A stretch of 64,000 nt of DNA. Origin: Raphanus sativus (lineage: Eukaryota; Streptophyta; Magnoliopsida; Brassicales; Brassicaceae). Of the stretch, positions 1 to 12,221 are shown one piece after another. Below the pieces are notes generated by a model. The model did not search any database, was not told where the DNA came from, and saw only the letters and a list, made by a program, of their open reading frames with translations. The DNA is taken from assembly GCF_000801105.2 (NCBI RefSeq), contig NC_079516.1:8742001-8806000 (forward strand), in the 5' to 3' direction. A program made the position numbers and the translations under genes. Position 1 is the stretch's first letter, and each line of letters opens with the position of its first letter.

Positions 1-3000
1 TACTGTGAGTCTAAAGAATACAATTTTTACTGTTATAATTAAAAATCAGCTTTACCAACCATATATAATTTATTACTTTTAATTTATAAGAATTTAGTTA
101 AATAGAAATATTTTTTAATTATTGGAGAGTTTGTTAATAGTTGTCACTCTAAACTCATATGAAATTTATATAATATGTAATTAAACTAGAAAGAATTGGC
201 GAAATGAGACATTCTCAACTTTTATTTGTCATGTTAGGACTTTTGATCTTTCATGCCACTTTGGATATCTTTTACCCTTTTGTAATGCAAAAAGTAATAT
301 TTTACGTTTTAAAATTTTCAAAAAAATATGAAAACTACTGGAAACATAAGTAAGACTATCTCTATATTTTTTTATAAAAAAAAACTTATGTAACCATTTT
401 ATTTTATCCCTAAGCATAGAATACTCATTCTAACAATATACTTAGTTTAGAACTCGGATACAAAGTATATTACAATGATATAATTTGGATATAAAACATA
501 AACAAAATTTTATTTTTATTCTACTTCTGCTAAAATTTGTTCTCTTTTATTATAATCAGATAACGGTGGTCTACATCTACCTCAAAAATGTGTTCTGTAT
601 TTTACTCTACGGTCTAACTTAACTTATTTATGTTTCATAATTTATTCTAACTATAACCTTAATGTCCATTTGAGGAAGATTATATATCCCACCGATTATT
701 CATCTTTCTAATCTATACCTAGATTATGTATTCCATCTAAAAGAAAAAAATGGAAGTTTCCATATTTCGGTTATTATTTTTCCTAAATCTACCCTAAATC
801 TATAGTAAAATTGCACCATATCTTTTCTCCCGCGTTTCTCTCCCCTACAATCTTTTTCTCTTTCATTTTATGTTTCTTTTTCTTCTTCATCTATCTCACC
901 ATCTCTTCTCTCTATCCACACAAACATGGTTCATATCCATGTTAAATCAGGTGTATGGATAGTGAGCAGTGGGTTTTTGTGGTTGACAAGAAAATGTGTG
1001 GTCGAATGGTAACATTTGGGACTGGAACAATACCATAGAGATCAATATTTTTTTTTGTCTGCAGAGCATAATTTCTTTTCCTGTATCAATTTCATAAAAA
1101 AAAACAGTTTTCAATCTTTGCTATCCCTTATGTCTAACTTTTATAACAAATATTTTTATTTATGCACAACGTTTACCAAAACATTAATAAAATTACATTA
1201 TTGGTTTAACTTCGTCGGTTTAGTTAACAACAAGAGGAATATGCATGTTCCTGTTGCTTGGAATAAACACAAATATACAACTATTATTCACTTCGGAAAA
1301 AGGTATATTGTTAGATCGAAGCATATAAAGATCTTGGGAGCTTGAAATGTTCCACTTGTCTCTCTTTCAAGCATCAAGGATGTACACAACTTAACCTCAT
1401 GAAAAAATTGTAAGGAAAAGATTATGGGCAACCTGCATAGTGCATACATTACAAGTTCAAAATATAAACAGAGAGTCTTCATATACAGTATAGAAAGCAA
1501 ATTACATTGGCTAAAATTTTGGAGCCGAGACTAGATGTCCCTATTGATAATCTGATGTCCCTATCTTTTTATTGTCTATATATGCTTGCCTTAATCGATG
1601 TGTAGGTGATGACTAATCGAACCCTAGAACTAATTATAATTGAAAAGAGATACAACCAATTCTTAAAAATTAGGATTTTAAGAATTAAAAGGGTGAAATA
1701 CATACCGTGTGTAAGAAAGCGTAAAATTTTGATGAAATTGATGATATAACTTAGCCGACCAGAGAAGATAAAGAACAAATACGAAAATGAAGAAAGAGAG
1801 AAGAAAAAACCTACAATAAGAGATAGAGAAGAAGAAATATAAAACAGAGATGGCGAATTTTAAACACTTGAAGAAGAAGAAGAAATTGTCATGGAATGGA
1901 TGAGTAAACTTTCGTCTGAGAAGTGGAGAAAATGAGAGAACGAAGTCAAGATTTATAGGTTTATTGTGCTTTGCCTTTTTCTATTTCACCTTCTTTTATT
2001 ACTTACAAAATTATATTAACAAAACAATTAAAAATTATTATATTTTATTTTTTTTAAAAAAATTCATTAATTTAAAGGTATAATCGTATTAACATTAGTT
2101 AAAATTCTAATAGGAAAAACATCTTAAGCAAAGTATTAGTTGGACAAACTCAAGTTAAGAGTGTCCCATTTGTCAATTTCCTCGTTAAACTACTGTTCGG
2201 ATGTATTATCAAAAAGGAATTTGGTTTCATGGACTTCACTCATAATTAGTAACTATAGTTTTATTTTGTAAACTTATCTATTATATTATTTTTAAAGTAT
2301 TAATAGAATTCTATTAGATTATTATGTTGATGATTATTTTTATACTTGTGGTTTAGTAATAAAATAAATAAAAGATTGCAAACACTAAACCATTATTTAA
2401 ATTATGTCTTAATAAAAAATTATATTTTTATTAATTTATTATTTAAAATAGTTAAATAATTTAGATAAAAATAAAAATATGTCAAAATTAGAATTGGATG
2501 GATATATATTAATCCTCACAAGGTGTGTACCATTATCTAGTTAACCATTATTTTATGTAGTTTTATATCTATTATATAAATAAATCAATAACTGTAGAAC
2601 TGAAAATATATATAAAATATGCTAAAATATAGTACATTATTTTAGTTTATTTTTATTTTCATCTTTATATACTTTTTAAAAATCAATTCTTGTTTTTCAT
2701 TTCAATATGTTTATATAAGAGTTCATTAATATAACCACGAAATTAGTAAGCTTAGTGTCATGTTTATCGTAATATATAAATCTTTAGCGTTTCAATTCAG
2801 ACAACTATTTTACCGTCATGGGACCAGAAAATGGCCAATTTTCTTTTAACTTTTAACTTATGAAATACTTTTTTTAACTACTTTTTCGTCGTTAGCTTTT
2901 GTCGGTCGTTCAAAGAACTAATTGCAAAATGAGATTTGTCTCTTGGTTGGTTCTTTACTTTAGTTTTCATGAGGTCAATTTTGATTTTTTTTTGTTCTTG

Positions 3001-3908
3001 AACATGATAGCAAATATTTTCTCGTTTCATCTTTCATTAAACTAAACAAAGATTATTTTGTTCATAAATTTTTACTTTATATTTTTGTTATGTTAAAAAA
3101 TATTTCTAAAATATAAACTGATTTTATTTTTTTTAGATTTACTTATATTAAATAAAGTAAATGAAATATCCGTGAATATTTACAAATATTAAAAACAAAA
3201 TCGGAAATCAAAATATACAAAAAACCAGATATCCATATTTGCAAAATAAAGCAAATCAGAAAATCAGATATCCGTAAAGTACAAAACAAATTACAAAATA
3301 TGCTACTTCGATCCGTTTGCAGACCAGACCTACTCCACACCTATTGTGTAATCAAAAACATCAATATGGTAGTTTGATCTATCACAATGTATTCTACTCT
3401 TTCCAAAATAATTAATTTATACCCAACAATAAGCTCACAAAGTCGCCCTTGGAACAACCTTTGAATTGGTCTGATAGTTTCAGATTATGAGATTATAAAA
3501 AAGTCTCAGATTATTACTATAAATTTTTTGTAAGAAAGCGACTATTTTACAGTAATTCAATGTCAAGTAATAGCCAGAGGAAGAGGTCAATTACATGAAC
3601 ATTTAGAAAAAGACAAACGAATGCTTGGTTCAATGGTTAGTTGGTTAATCAAAAGAATATAGCAAAAAGGAAACGACTTTAACATTCGATTAAACCCACA
3701 AATTTGGTAACGTGTTGTCTCAAAACTTCTAGGTTCAGTTTATTTAGATCAAATCCAGTACTATCAAAAAAGAAGAAGAGGTTGGTCTTTTATTCCCATC
3801 CCTATAAACAATGATGTTTCCGAAGACAGTAGCACAAGTCTATGGTCTAATTTGATCTGTAGTGTTAAACCATAAAAATTAACAAGTAATGTTAATAATA
3901 ATGATGAA
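1..3908. other. AT-rich intergenic DNA, no gene seen
   Basis: No reading frame here has plant-like coding composition or recognisable protein similarity. The stretch is AT-rich with many homopolymer runs, which fits decayed transposon DNA. A truncated copy of a dispersed repeat is noted separately at about 3155-3340. Confidence 0.6.
3155..3340 (-). repeat. Truncated copy of a dispersed repeat also at 24623 and 49905
   Basis: Runs such as cagatatccgtaaagtac and aaatcagaaaatcagatatcc, together with a degenerate end (cagacctac), match the orientation and wording of the longer copy at about 49905-51055 and the reverse complement of the copy at 24623-25266. Only one end of the family is present. 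Confidence 0.5.
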
Positions 3909-5069
3909 CTAGATCATGACCCGCTCTACCGAGCGGGAGTCAATTTTTTTTTTTCTACTAAATTTACTAAATGTTATACATGATTGCAATGTGTATTAAT
4001 ATAAAATTTTGATAAATAACAATGTGTACTAATGTGTTTAAATAAGTAATGTGTTTAATTACTAAATTTGATTTTTAAATTTTATGATAACGTGAAGTAG
4101 ATTTTTTTATATATATTATTTAAAATATATAGTGCTATATATTTTGTATTTTCAACATTTATCATATAAAACTTACACTGGAGTATTATTTATATGAAAA
4201 TATGTGTAACATAATATATAAATATATTATATAAACGTATCTACGATTTTCGCAAAGGCCATGCGCACCCGCACGGGTTTTATTTTTAAAATGTATTCTA
4301 TATTGTTTAGTTTTATGTAGTATCGAGTTTGTATAATTCAATTTTGTGTTTAAAGAACAATATCAAATCTGTCTTTATGTAAAAATAACACTTTGCAAGC
4401 GCGAGTTGTGTCTTTCTATTGTAACACAAAATTTTATATAAAACTTATGTTTTTTGTACATTACGAAATTTAATTTTTTAAAATAACTATTACATAATTT
4501 CAAAGTGAATTTTATCTCTGAGGTCTAATATATTTTGTGTGTAATGGTTCAAAGCATTTTCGATATATATTATATTTCAGTTTGGTTTGTTTTAAGTATT
4601 ATTGTATAAGTATAATACTATACAACATTACTATATTCTATACAATATATAAAGCTATGTGTTATTTGTTTTAGAAAGTAGATTAGGCCCAACGTAGTTA
4701 AAGAATAGTCATATCTTTATGTATGTGTCTGTGACTTATCTACTTAATGTTATTCATACTAATAAAATCAATATGGCCAATGAAAGTATACTGATCAATT
4801 TAAAATGAATTGTATAAGGTAATTCTAAAACGATTAATATTTTTAGTATTTTTAGTATTATCTTATTTAAATCGACATGTAATAAATGTGAAAATCATAT
4901 ATGGAATATGGACAAAAAGAAGAATTGTATTTAAGGAAATGCATCAATGCAAAGTTAGCCTATAGTACGTATTATATATAAAGAATGAGACATTTAATTT
5001 AAATATATGAGGTCCACCTTTAAAATCTACATAGAAGAAGTTGTAATGTTTCTGATTTAATAAGATAGA
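3909..5069 (-). mobile_element. Non-autonomous Helitron, both ends present
   Basis: Read on the - strand, the 3' end has a GC hairpin (arms CCCGCTC and GAGCGGG), a short spacer and terminal CTAG (+ strand 3909-3912). The 5' end is TCTATCTTATTAAATC, ending at + strand 5069. The flanking bases are A at 3908 and T at 5070, so the element sits in an A|T target with no duplication, as Helitrons do. There is no Rep/helicase coding sequence. A second GC-rich palindromic stretch near 4262-4282 may be a nested or older end. Confidence 0.65.
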
Positions 5070-5346
5070 TAGGCCAATGTGGTTTCAAATATATACTCAT
5101 TACTCTTCAGATTCATGTATGGTGAAGGAAACATTAAAAAGATCTACGTTTTGTAGGTCCCTCACATTAATCAACTTCTTAAGCGTTATTTTCATTTCAT
5201 TTATTTTTTTTGTCTGGGTACTATTTGACAATTATGATATTGATTAGACTAATTTCATCGCTATCCTACTACTTATGTCCCATGGCTTATGTCAGTTCAA
5301 AACGTATTGATTAGTGTTAGATTTTGTGATCTTTTGTTTATTAGAA

Positions 5347-6240
5347 TTTTTTTTTTTTTTGCCATCATAAATATTATTAAAGAAAAAGAGTTATTTTACA
5401 AATGAGCCCAGAAACGACCCAACATACAAACTATAATGAAAGGCCCATTAAACGAAAACCACTCAAAGCCCAAGAAAAACCCGAGACCCAACGTCACCGC
5501 TTCACCGCTCTACACATCTCCACGTGTTGAACCACAACCACCGGATAGACGCATGGCGGACTCTGCAGCTTCGTCAGCTCGAACGGCTAGAGCTCTCCGC
5601 CGGACCGCAACCGCAACTTCGCCGGAAACCGAATCACCTACTCCACCCCAAATAGAGGACGACGCTGAACCAATCGAAACAGACCACCGGAAACACCGGG
5701 ATAAGAACTACAATCCGCCAAATCCACCTCCAACAACAGATATTAAAGGTATAGGATTCAGCGGTTTTCACCAGAGGCCCGATCTTCAGAGAGATGCCAT
5801 CGGCCCCGCCGAGATCTTCTCCGAATTCAGCCACCCATCACCCGAACAGAACACCCTAAACTCAGCTCGTACGCATCTATGGGAGTCAGGAGCCGGCGAC
5901 CAATACCGAAAACAGAAACGGTACAGCCCCAGAATCAAGGCCGACGACGGCGGAACTAGAGGAGCCACCGCGTCCCGGAACCAGAAAAGCCGGAAGGTAA
6001 AAAGAGAGAAGAAAAGCGACATCCCCTCTCGCCGATAAACATGCAAAACAAAAAACAAAAGAAAAAAACAAAGAGGAGCCGGACCGACGGTGGCTAGAAA
6101 GCCTACGCCGTCGGCCGGGAATCGTGAATCCGTCGGAGTTCTAGTCAGAAGACAGAGCAGAGTTTGTAGAGAGAGAATATCCCTTTCAACTTCTCTCGTG
6201 CTATCAGTATTATTATGATTCTTAGTAATGCTCATAGAAT
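5347..6240 (-). mobile_element. GC-rich retroposon-like block with oligo-T end
   Basis: A run of 14 T (5347-5360) starts a block whose base composition is far more GC-rich than its surroundings. The T-run corresponds to a poly(A) tail on the - strand. Long overlapping frames exist on both strands (+ 5436-6038, rich in Pro, Arg and Ser; - 5786-6274), as expected from a stop-poor GC-rich sequence, so neither is called a gene. A 7-bp match, tagaatt, occurs at both edges, too short to prove a target-site duplication. The right boundary is approximate. I do not recognise the family. A low-copy gene fragment moved by retroposition is an alternative. Confidence 0.35.
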
Positions 6241-6833
6241 TATTCTTTACATATAAGCCATAGCGATGGACCAAAATATATTTAGGAAAAATTTCGTTGG
6301 ATCTTTATTATTTTTAGGGTATTTCTTTGACTACAACTAACCCATTTATTAAAGTATATTAGGTTCCTAGATTCACGTCATGTGGCTTGTTGGTTTCCAA
6401 CGCTGTATTTTACTACTCATTTATTTTATTTTTTTTAAACTATATTCTCATTCTCAGGATATACAGGATTTGATAAATTCAAAGTACCATTAATTTTTTT
6501 AATTTACAGCTATAAGTTACATAAAAACATTAATTTATTTTCCCAAATAAACTGACAAGTGGAGATAAATAGCAGAAGTTAATATTTTAATATATTTTTC
6601 TTGTCAACAAGTTAATATTTAATTACATGGAATGCATTATTGACACAGAAAAGAAATTAGTAAAAATAAAAAACAACTCAGAGAAAAATACAAAAGTGCG
6701 TCCAAGTTCGGTTCATGTAAGAACAAGTGGGACCCAATAGGTTTCCAAATCTAAAATAAATAAAAAATTCCAAAACCTTCTTCTTAAAACCAACGGCTCC
6801 AACCTTTACTTACACACATGTATTATAAATTAC

Positions 6834-7137
6834 ACTTTCCTTTATATTCTCCAATGGCGGCTTAAGGCATAAACTCCGTCACTAATCTCAGAACCTGAGT
6901 GTCTGTCTACAAATCACAGAACACGGAAACAACTCATAGAGGTCTGAAACTCGCTAAGCATCTGAGCTGAAGACTTGAGAGCATCTTTAAAGTACTTTTC
7001 TTTTTTTGCGTATATATATGTTGTCAAATCTAGTGAATCATATATATACATGTATGTACGTGCACCACGTTTTTAATATAGGTTTCAGATTTGTCGCTAT
7101 CTCTCTCTCTTCTCTTTTTAAGATTCTTTTTCTAGAT

Positions 7138-7192
<55 letters not shown>

Positions 7193-7466
7193 TTTTCCGG
7201 TCTCGTCGTTTTCGTTCATCGGAATGCCACCGAGAAATCGAAACTTGTCCCACGTTGATTTGCTGGAGTTTCACAAGTTCGATCAGATCTGAGAACTGAA
7301 GACAGTTTGGTCTTAATAAAATCATGTCTTTCAGGTACTTTCCTTCTTTGCATGTTCTGTCTATTGCTTAGCCACTTTTAAAGTTCTAATTTTAAACTTT
7401 TTTTTTTCATTTTCATCGTTTCTACTAGTTATAGAGAGTCATGGGTTTAAGCATTTTCTTAAGAAG
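6834..7466 (+). promoter_or_regulatory. Putative ETR2 core promoter and 5' leader
   Basis: A TATA-like tataaat at 6834-6840 precedes about 600 nt with no main reading frame and leads to the ETR2 start. A CAG|GT donor at 7334/7335 and a pyrimidine-rich acceptor ending at 7428 suggest a short leader intron of about 94 nt. ATGs at 7324 and 7441 would open short upstream frames. The transcription start is not visible from sequence. Confidence 0.35.
7144..7187 (+). repeat. (CT)n microsatellite in ETR2 leader
   Basis: A perfect CT dinucleotide run of about 22 units lies in the probable 5' UTR of ETR2. Pyrimidine-rich leader tracts are frequent in plant genes, and this one should be length-polymorphic. 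Confidence 0.9.
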
Positions 7467-7470
7467 ATGA
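7441..7470 (+). promoter_or_regulatory. uORF (9 codons) ending on the ETR2 start codon
   Basis: An ATG at 7441 opens a nine-residue frame (MGLSIFLRR). Its TGA (7468-7470) overlaps the tandem ATGATG at 7467-7472 that starts ETR2. The stop and start share bases in an ATGA overlap, an arrangement compatible with termination-reinitiation. It lies downstream of the suspected leader intron and so should be in the mature mRNA. Confidence 0.5.
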
Positions 7471-9884
7471 TGGTGAGAGAAGTAGCTTCTGTGTTGTTGA
7501 TACTATTCTCGATACTGATCTGTGTTTCTCCGGCGGCGGCTGGAAACGGCGGCGGGTGTAACTGCGAAGACGAAGGAGGAAGTTTCTGGAGCACAGAGAA
7601 CATCCTCGAGACGCAAAGAGTAAGCGACTTCTTGATCGCGGTCGCTTACTTCTCAATCCCGATCGAGCTACTCTACTTCGTGAGCTGCTCCAACGTCCCA
7701 TTCAAATGGGTCCTCTTCGAGTTCATCGCCTTCATTGTCCTCTGCGGTATGACTCATCTCCTCCACGGCTGGACTTACGGTCCCCACCCTTTCAAGCTCA
7801 TGGTGGCGTTGACCGTTTTCAAGATGTTGACCGCTCTCGTCTCCTGCGCCACTGCGATCACGCTCATCACTCTCATCCCTCTCCTTCTGAAAGTCAAAGT
7901 TCGAGAGTTTATGCTCAAGAAGAAGGCTCATGAGCTTGGACGTGAGGTTGGTCTCATTATGATTCAGAAAGAGACTGGCGTTCACGTTCGTATGCTTACT
8001 CAAGAGATACGCAAGTCGTTGGACCGTCACACGATTCTTTACACTACTTTGGTTGAGCTTTCGAAGACTCTGGCGTTGCAGAACTGCGCGGTGTGGATGG
8101 AGAATGAAGGTAAGAGTGAGATGAATCTGACTCATGAGCTTAGAGGGAGGAGTGGTTACGGCTACTCTGTTTCTATTGATGACGTGGACGTTGTTAGGGT
8201 TAGAGAAAGCAATGATGTGAATATATTAAGCGTTGACTCGTTGATAGCTCGAGCTAGTGGTGGAGATGTTAGTGAGATTGGACCAGTGGCTGCCATTAGA
8301 ATGCCGATGCTTCGTGTGTCGGATTTTAAAGGAGGGACGCCTGAGTTGATTCAGACATGTTACGCCGTACTCGTCTGCGTGTTACCTAGCGGGCAGCCTC
8401 GGGAGTGGAGTTATCAGGAGATTGAGATTGTTAAAGTCGTCGCTGACCAAGTGGCCGTTGCGTTGTCTCACGCAGCGGTTCTTGAGGAGTCTCAGATGAT
8501 GAGGGAGAAGCTCTCCGACCAGAACAGGGCCTTGCAGATCGCGAAGAGGGACGCGATGAGGGCGAGCCAAGCGAGGAATGTGTTGCAAAAAGCGATGAGC
8601 GAAGGGATGAGACGTCCTATGCATTCTATACTTGGTCTTTTGTCGATGATACAGGACGAGATGTTGAGTAACGAGCAGAAGATGATTGTTGATACGATGG
8701 TGAAGACCGGGAATGTTATGTCGAACTTGGTCGGGGACGCGATGGATGTTTCGGACGGTAGATTTGTCACGGAGATGAAACCGTTTAGTTTGCACCGCAC
8801 GGTTCGTGAGGCGGCTTGTTTGGCGAGGTGTTTGTGTCTTTACAATGGGTTTCGGTTTACGGTCGATGCGGAGAAGTCTCTGCCTGATAATGTAGTAGGC
8901 GATGAAAGAAGAGTGTTTCAGGTGATACTTCATATGGTTGGTAGTTTAGTAAAGCCTAGAAAGTGTCGAGAGGGATCATCGTCGGTTATCTTTAAGGTTT
9001 TTAAAGAACGAGGGAGCTTGGATAGGAGTGATCAAAGATGGGCTGCATGGAGATCACCAGCTTCTTCAGCAGATGGAGATGTGTGCATAAGATTCGAAAT
9101 GAATGTTGAGAATGATGGTTCAAGTTCTCAATCATTTGCTTCTGTTTCGTCAAGAGATCAAGAAGTTGGTGAAGTGAGATTATCTGGCTATGGGTTGGGA
9201 CAAGATCTAAGCTTTGGTGTTTGTAAGAAAGTGGTGCAGGTGAGTTTTCTTCGTACATATCTCGTTATTAGTGTGGGTTTCGGTCTAGGGTAATCTTTTA
9301 GCATGTCGTATTGTTTATAATATGTGCAGTTGATTCAAGGGAACATCTCGGTGGTACCTGGCTCGGATGGTTCACCCGAAACCATGTCATTGCTACTCAA
9401 GTTTCGACGCCGACCCTCCATATCAGTCCATGGATCAGGCGAAGCGTCAGGTCCTGACCACCAACCTCACCCTCATGCTAGTTCTTTATTACGTGGCTTG
9501 CAAGTTTTATTAGTAGACACCAATGATTCAAACCGGGCGGTTACGCGTAAACTTTTAGAAAAACTTGGATGCAGCGTAACCGCGGTATCATCTGGATTCG
9601 ATTGCCTCACTGCCATTGCACCTAGCTCTTCATCATCTTCATCGTCGTTTCAAGTGGTGGTGCTTGATCTACAAATGGCAGAGATGGATGGCTTTGAAGT
9701 GGCCAGGAGGATCAGGAGCCGTTCTTGGCCGTTGATTGTGGCAATGACCGTGAGCTTGGACGAAGAAATGTGGGACAAGTGTATGCAGATTGGGATCAAT
9801 GGAGTTGTGAGAAAGCCAGTGATGTTAAGAGCTATGGAGAGTGAGCTCCGGAGAGTATTGCTGCAAGCTGATCAACTTCTCTAG
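7467..9884 (+). CDS. ETR2: Ethylene receptor, subfamily II (ETR2 orthologue)
   Basis: Two exons, 7467-9239 and 9330-9884, split by a 90-nt GT-AG intron after Gln591, give 775 aa; Arabidopsis ETR2 is 773. The first Met is in frame with a second one that aligns with the Arabidopsis start. An N-terminal hydrophobic segment typical of subfamily II is followed by Cys31/Cys33 (disulfide dimer), then three membrane helices with Cys93 and His97, the copper-binding pair for ethylene. A GAF domain spans about 187-340. The histidine-kinase-like domain from about 370 has Glu379 where the phospho-acceptor His of ETR1 lies, so it is not a canonical His kinase. The C-terminal receiver (about 645-770) keeps the acceptor Asp704 and Lys753. 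Family knowledge: ER-membrane negative regulator acting through CTR1. The frame is intact. Confidence 0.97.
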
Positions 9885-12221
9885 TTGATCTAAACTTGTC
9901 ATCTACATTCACATTTTTACAACATTGTTTTTACACTATATTAAATGAAATATTAAAAGAAAAATTACAAATTGTTAAACTATATATTAAATGGAATATC
10001 AAAAGAAAAAAAATTGTATATCTTGTCTTTTTGTTCTTTTCCTCTTTTGGACCCTACGAAATTGCATGTGAATCTTAGTATTTTGGTAGGGTAAGACCGC
10101 AATATAATATTAGAAAACAAAATTATTCAACTTTATGAATACCTAGTTAAATAGATATTTTATAGTAGGTCACCCCCATCAGATTATCACGTTTCTATGT
10201 TCAAAATAAAAACTGCTATGCTTTATTTTCATATATTTTGTCGACTTCCTTTGTTCTCTTTACATCTTTTGGGAAAAAAAATGAACACAAAACAAGTTTC
10301 AAAAAAAAAAATGAACACAAAACAGATGAATATAAGCATGTGACATGCTGCTTGCTTAGATGTCTTCTTTAAGTAAAACTTTCATGAATATATGAGATAT
10401 TTATTTGTATTTCTGTCTGCCACTTTGTGAACTTAAAAAAAAAAGAGATTTTAAGAGTTTATTAGTTACCAGTTGAAATCAATATATATTAGAAAATGTT
10501 AGATACATGCCCCCTGGACTAGTGAAGATTAAACTAAACTGCACATTCCTCGAGCATATTAAACTATAAAAACTGCATAAAATAAAGTCGAAATGGATTG
10601 GATTTGCAGAAAGTGAATCTAGCGGGAGATGGGTTTACACATCTGGCTAGTATTTATATATGCAAACCCACTTGTGGTAATACATTTGTTTCTTCGAACC
10701 TGACAATCTCTATAGAATAGTATTAATCATTAGTACAAAAAAATAATTATTATTTGACAAGTACAGTAAAACCCATTATGGCAGATAGATGGCCACTCTT
10801 CACTTTGCATTCAACTTTTGCGGACGCATCCTATAACCATCTCGACTATAGTTTTGAGAAAAGGAGGAAAAAAGAAAAGAATTAGACTCACAGTATAAAT
10901 GAAAAATTATAAACCGGTGGAGATCTCTTTACAAGAAATTGCCTCTTCACAAGTAAAAATGAAATTTATATATTATAAAACCATATATTTACTTATACTT
11001 TCTCAATTTATATTTACTTCTAACATTTTCTTCTGAAAAGTCTCTTACAATATTTTATTTCATTCTTGTATTGCTTTGTTTGAATATAGGCGGCTATATG
11101 CAGCAAGTGATGCAAATGATTCGCAGGAGTTGAAAAGTGTTCAAGATCCCGGAATGCGAATGTCATATCAGTTACGCACTAGCAAACAGTAAATATGTTC
11201 GGTGTATAATTCATTCCCCTGGCACTTGAACAAATACCGAAGGGCCCAAGGCATGTGTTATATTATGTGATTTTTATTATAAATACCATATCTCCTCTGA
11301 AATTTTTCTAAATATCTGTATTATATTATTTCATAGTATTCTTATCATAATATATGATATATAGAAATGTAAACATTTTTTTTTTTTTTTTGAACACAGT
11401 AGAAATGTAAACATATACATAGAAATCTGTTTCCCCTCTTGATCACTGGTTAAAAAGATAGGAAATCAGAGTTTTTTCACTGTGAAAAATATATTCTCGG
11501 AGTTAAATTACAACACGAGGAACATAGACACTAGATAATAAGTGGACAGTTTCGGATAACATGGTCCTTGTATATCCAAAATATTGTATAACATAAGTCT
11601 TGTCTACTTCTGATCTCGTCATTGACATACGATAGAGATGGTTTTCCTAACAATTACATGTCTTTTATCTTTGTCATGGTTATACTTGAGCCCTTTCTCC
11701 CTTTCTAATCACCAACTTGATTTTGAAAACATTTAAATAATACCAGAGCGTTGGTGATTGTAGTACTGAATTGTTTTTTGTGCAGCAGATTCAAACCTCT
11801 TGTAGTAGGAGTAGGACTGATTATTCTTTAAATCGAAGATTTTAAATACTGAATTTGAGTTTCAGAGGATTATAGATATGAGACCTAAACTTTCTTGAAT
11901 TTTATAGTTTAGCTTTTGGTGTATTTATATATCCGGCAAAAATCAAAAGAAATATCGTCAGAAATTAAGTATATCAATCAGGATTTAAGAGCTAAGAACA
12001 AACTATATAAAGAAGGAAAATGAATACATAATCAAAGAACAGAAGCACCGTATATATTCACTACCAATTTTTCCATTTTTCCATTTGATTTGTTCTCAAA
12101 CACCTGGCATGTTTGAATCTGTATTCAGATATACATTTATAACAAACCAATATTTAAGATACAGAATAAGAAGGCCCAAAATCCATGAGTCTGCCCATTA
12201 AGTAGTCTATCAATATTAAAA
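9885..12221. other. ETR2 3' flank and AT-rich spacer
   Basis: No gene recognised. One exon-like open stretch occurs at 11090-11192: it follows ttgaatatag, runs 33 codons and ends in TAA, but no partner exon was found. The rest is AT-rich with short T/A runs. Confidence 0.5.

Noticed and set aside
5436..6274. Long overlapping frames on both strands
   Set aside because: They lie in a stop-poor GC-rich block. Neither has a recognisable domain or splice context, and both cannot be genes.
7006..7325. Open frames across the (CT)n tract
   Set aside because: Dipeptide runs generated by the microsatellite in the ETR2 leader.
7668..9258. Antisense frames within ETR2
   Set aside because: Shadows of a strongly supported coding exon.
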